Shown: positions 63,378 through 64,000 of the stretch, piece by piece | How positions within the stretch are numbered: position 1 is the stretch's first letter | Layout of the letters: each line of letters starts with the position of its first letter | Assembly: GCF_937960835.1 (NCBI RefSeq) | Contig: NZ_CALGPC010000009.1 | Coordinates: forward strand, 1 to 64,000 | DNA length: 64,000 bases | Reading direction: 5' to 3' | Source of the DNA: an uncultured Ferrovibrio sp. | Lineage (GTDB): Bacteria; Pseudomonadota; Alphaproteobacteria; Ferrovibrionales; Ferrovibrionaceae | The notes under the pieces: model-generated | Database searches by the model: none | What the model was told of the DNA's origin: nothing | Seen by the model: the letters and a program-made list of their open reading frames with translations, nothing else | Program-made: the position numbers and the translations under genes

Positions 63378-64000
63378 TTACAGAGTCAGGCTAAGCTGCG
63401 GCAGAGACTGGGGCGCTCCTTCCTCCAGCGAGGAAAGCGTAACTCCCAACAAGCGGATGCCTTTGGTAACGGGAAACAAAGGGTCCAGCAAAACGTGGCT
63501 GATCTGTTGCAGTTCGACCAGCGTTGCAACCGGCCTTTCACCCGTCCGGCTGCGCGTGATCTGCTGAAAATCCGTATATTTGACCTTAAGTGTTACCGTG
63601 CGCCCGCGGATGTTGTGACTTTCGCAATAGCGCCAGACCTTCTCGATGATTGGTGTCAGCGCCTGCTGAGCGTCCTCCAGGCGGTGAAGATCGGTGGAGA
63701 AGGTATTCTCGGCTCCGACCGATTTGCGGATCCGGTCTGGCCGCACCGGACGGTCGTCCACGCCGCGGGCAATCCAATAGAAATACGGCCCTGACTTTCC
63801 GAAATGCTGCTGCAGGAAGGCCATGGATCGTCCGCGCAGATCAAGGCCGGTTTCGATGCCAAGCCGCCGCATCTTGGCAGCAGTCGCAGGGCCGACGCCA
63901 TGAAACTTCTCAACCGGCAGCGTCTCGACGAAGCGAGCACCCATTTTCGGCGTGATGACAAATAAGCCGTCCGGCTTGTTATGATCGGACGCCAGCTTTG
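63378..64000 (-). CDS. dinB: DNA polymerase IV, C-terminal part (cut by window edge)
   Basis: Y-family translesion polymerase. The visible part begins at the window edge with KLASDHNKPDGLFVITPK, the end of the palm/catalytic domain. The thumb follows (VEKFHGVGPATAAKMRRLGI, a helix-hairpin-helix), then the little finger domain (SVGAENTFSTDLHRLEDAQQ, TLKVKYTDFQQITRS). The N-terminal catalytic aspartates are beyond the window. An ATG at 63944 is internal, not the start. Convergent with the secretion operon. Confidence 0.93.
   Translation of the reverse strand, partial: KLASDHNKPDGLFVITPKMGARFVETLPVEKFHGVGPATAAKMRRLGIETGLDLRGRSMAFLQQHFGKSGPYFYWIARGVDDRPVRPDRIRKSVGAENTFSTDLHRLEDAQQALTPIIEKVWRYCESHNIRGRTVTLKVKYTDFQQITRSRTGERPVATLVELQQISHVLLDPLFPVTKGIRLLGVTLSSLEEGAPQSLPQLSLTL

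Overview
This 64 kb window is GC-rich chromosomal DNA from a flagellated alphaproteobacterium, most likely Rhodospirillales-like. The evidence is a CckA-type kinase beside flhB, FliX, a FlgN-type chaperone and a DksA with only one of the four zinc cysteines. MotE, DUF6468 and DUF1217 proteins lie around fliM, and a cbb3 oxidase operon is paired with an Fnr-type regulator. Species cannot be named from the sequence alone.

Region by region. (1) 1-71: the first codons of a tyrosine recombinase running off the left edge, close to the 3' end of guaA, a known island integration site; an island probably lies to the left. (2) 0.5-9.1 kb, minus strand: LysM/Ig-like membrane protein, ppx, rlmE, transglutaminase-like protein, guaB, rsmB-like methyltransferase, TPR protein and guaA, mostly tightly packed. 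(3) 9.2-17.1 kb: diheme cytochrome c, cytochrome c', LOG-family protein, icd, alaS and recA. (4) 17.4-40.2 kb: a large flagellar region. flgB-flgC-fliE-fliQ-fliR-flhB-cckA runs left; an FhlB-like protein, fliO and fliP run right; fliL-fliM-DUF6468-motE, DUF1217, a receiver-only protein and a 1113-residue periplasmic TPR protein run left; flgF-flgG-flgA-flgH and flgI-flgJ-flgN run right; dksA and fliX run left. Both divergent intergenic regions (fliL/flgF and fliX/flgI) carry a GG-N10-GC sigma-54 promoter and the same CCGGCA-N5-TGCCG palindrome, which looks like an enhancer for a FlbD-type activator. (5) 40.2-46.7 kb: accessory and stress genes, namely a PRC-barrel protein, a 71-residue protein behind an FNR box, a YbhP/YbhN/phospholipase-D-type group, a DnaJ-zinc-finger-like miniprotein, a phosphoribosyltransferase and a ribosome-hibernation factor fused to a cold-shock domain. 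(6) 46.7-57.9 kb: ccoNOQP-ccoGHIS plus a coupled 64-residue membrane protein, a DUF2189 protein, a TauE/SafE-like protein, a hemerythrin-like protein and a four-cysteine Fnr regulator. (7) 58.2-63.3 kb: a type I secretion ABC transporter and HlyD-type adaptor, followed by a DUF1593 protein with three Ig-like repeats and no signal peptide, a likely non-RTX substrate. (8) Right edge: dinB, cut by the window end.

The parts connect. The Fnr protein (57171-57926) should act at three FNR boxes: ccoN, the 71-residue gene, and the divergent SafE/hemerythrin pair. At that pair the box centre is about 41 bp from both start codons, predicting leaderless class II transcripts. In the flagellar region a receiver protein whose phospho-acceptor Asp is Gly lies between a periplasmic TPR protein and a DUF1217 protein. 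The most promising less-described elements are the secretion system with its DUF1593 substrate, the degenerate receiver with its TPR neighbour, and the cco-coupled small membrane protein.
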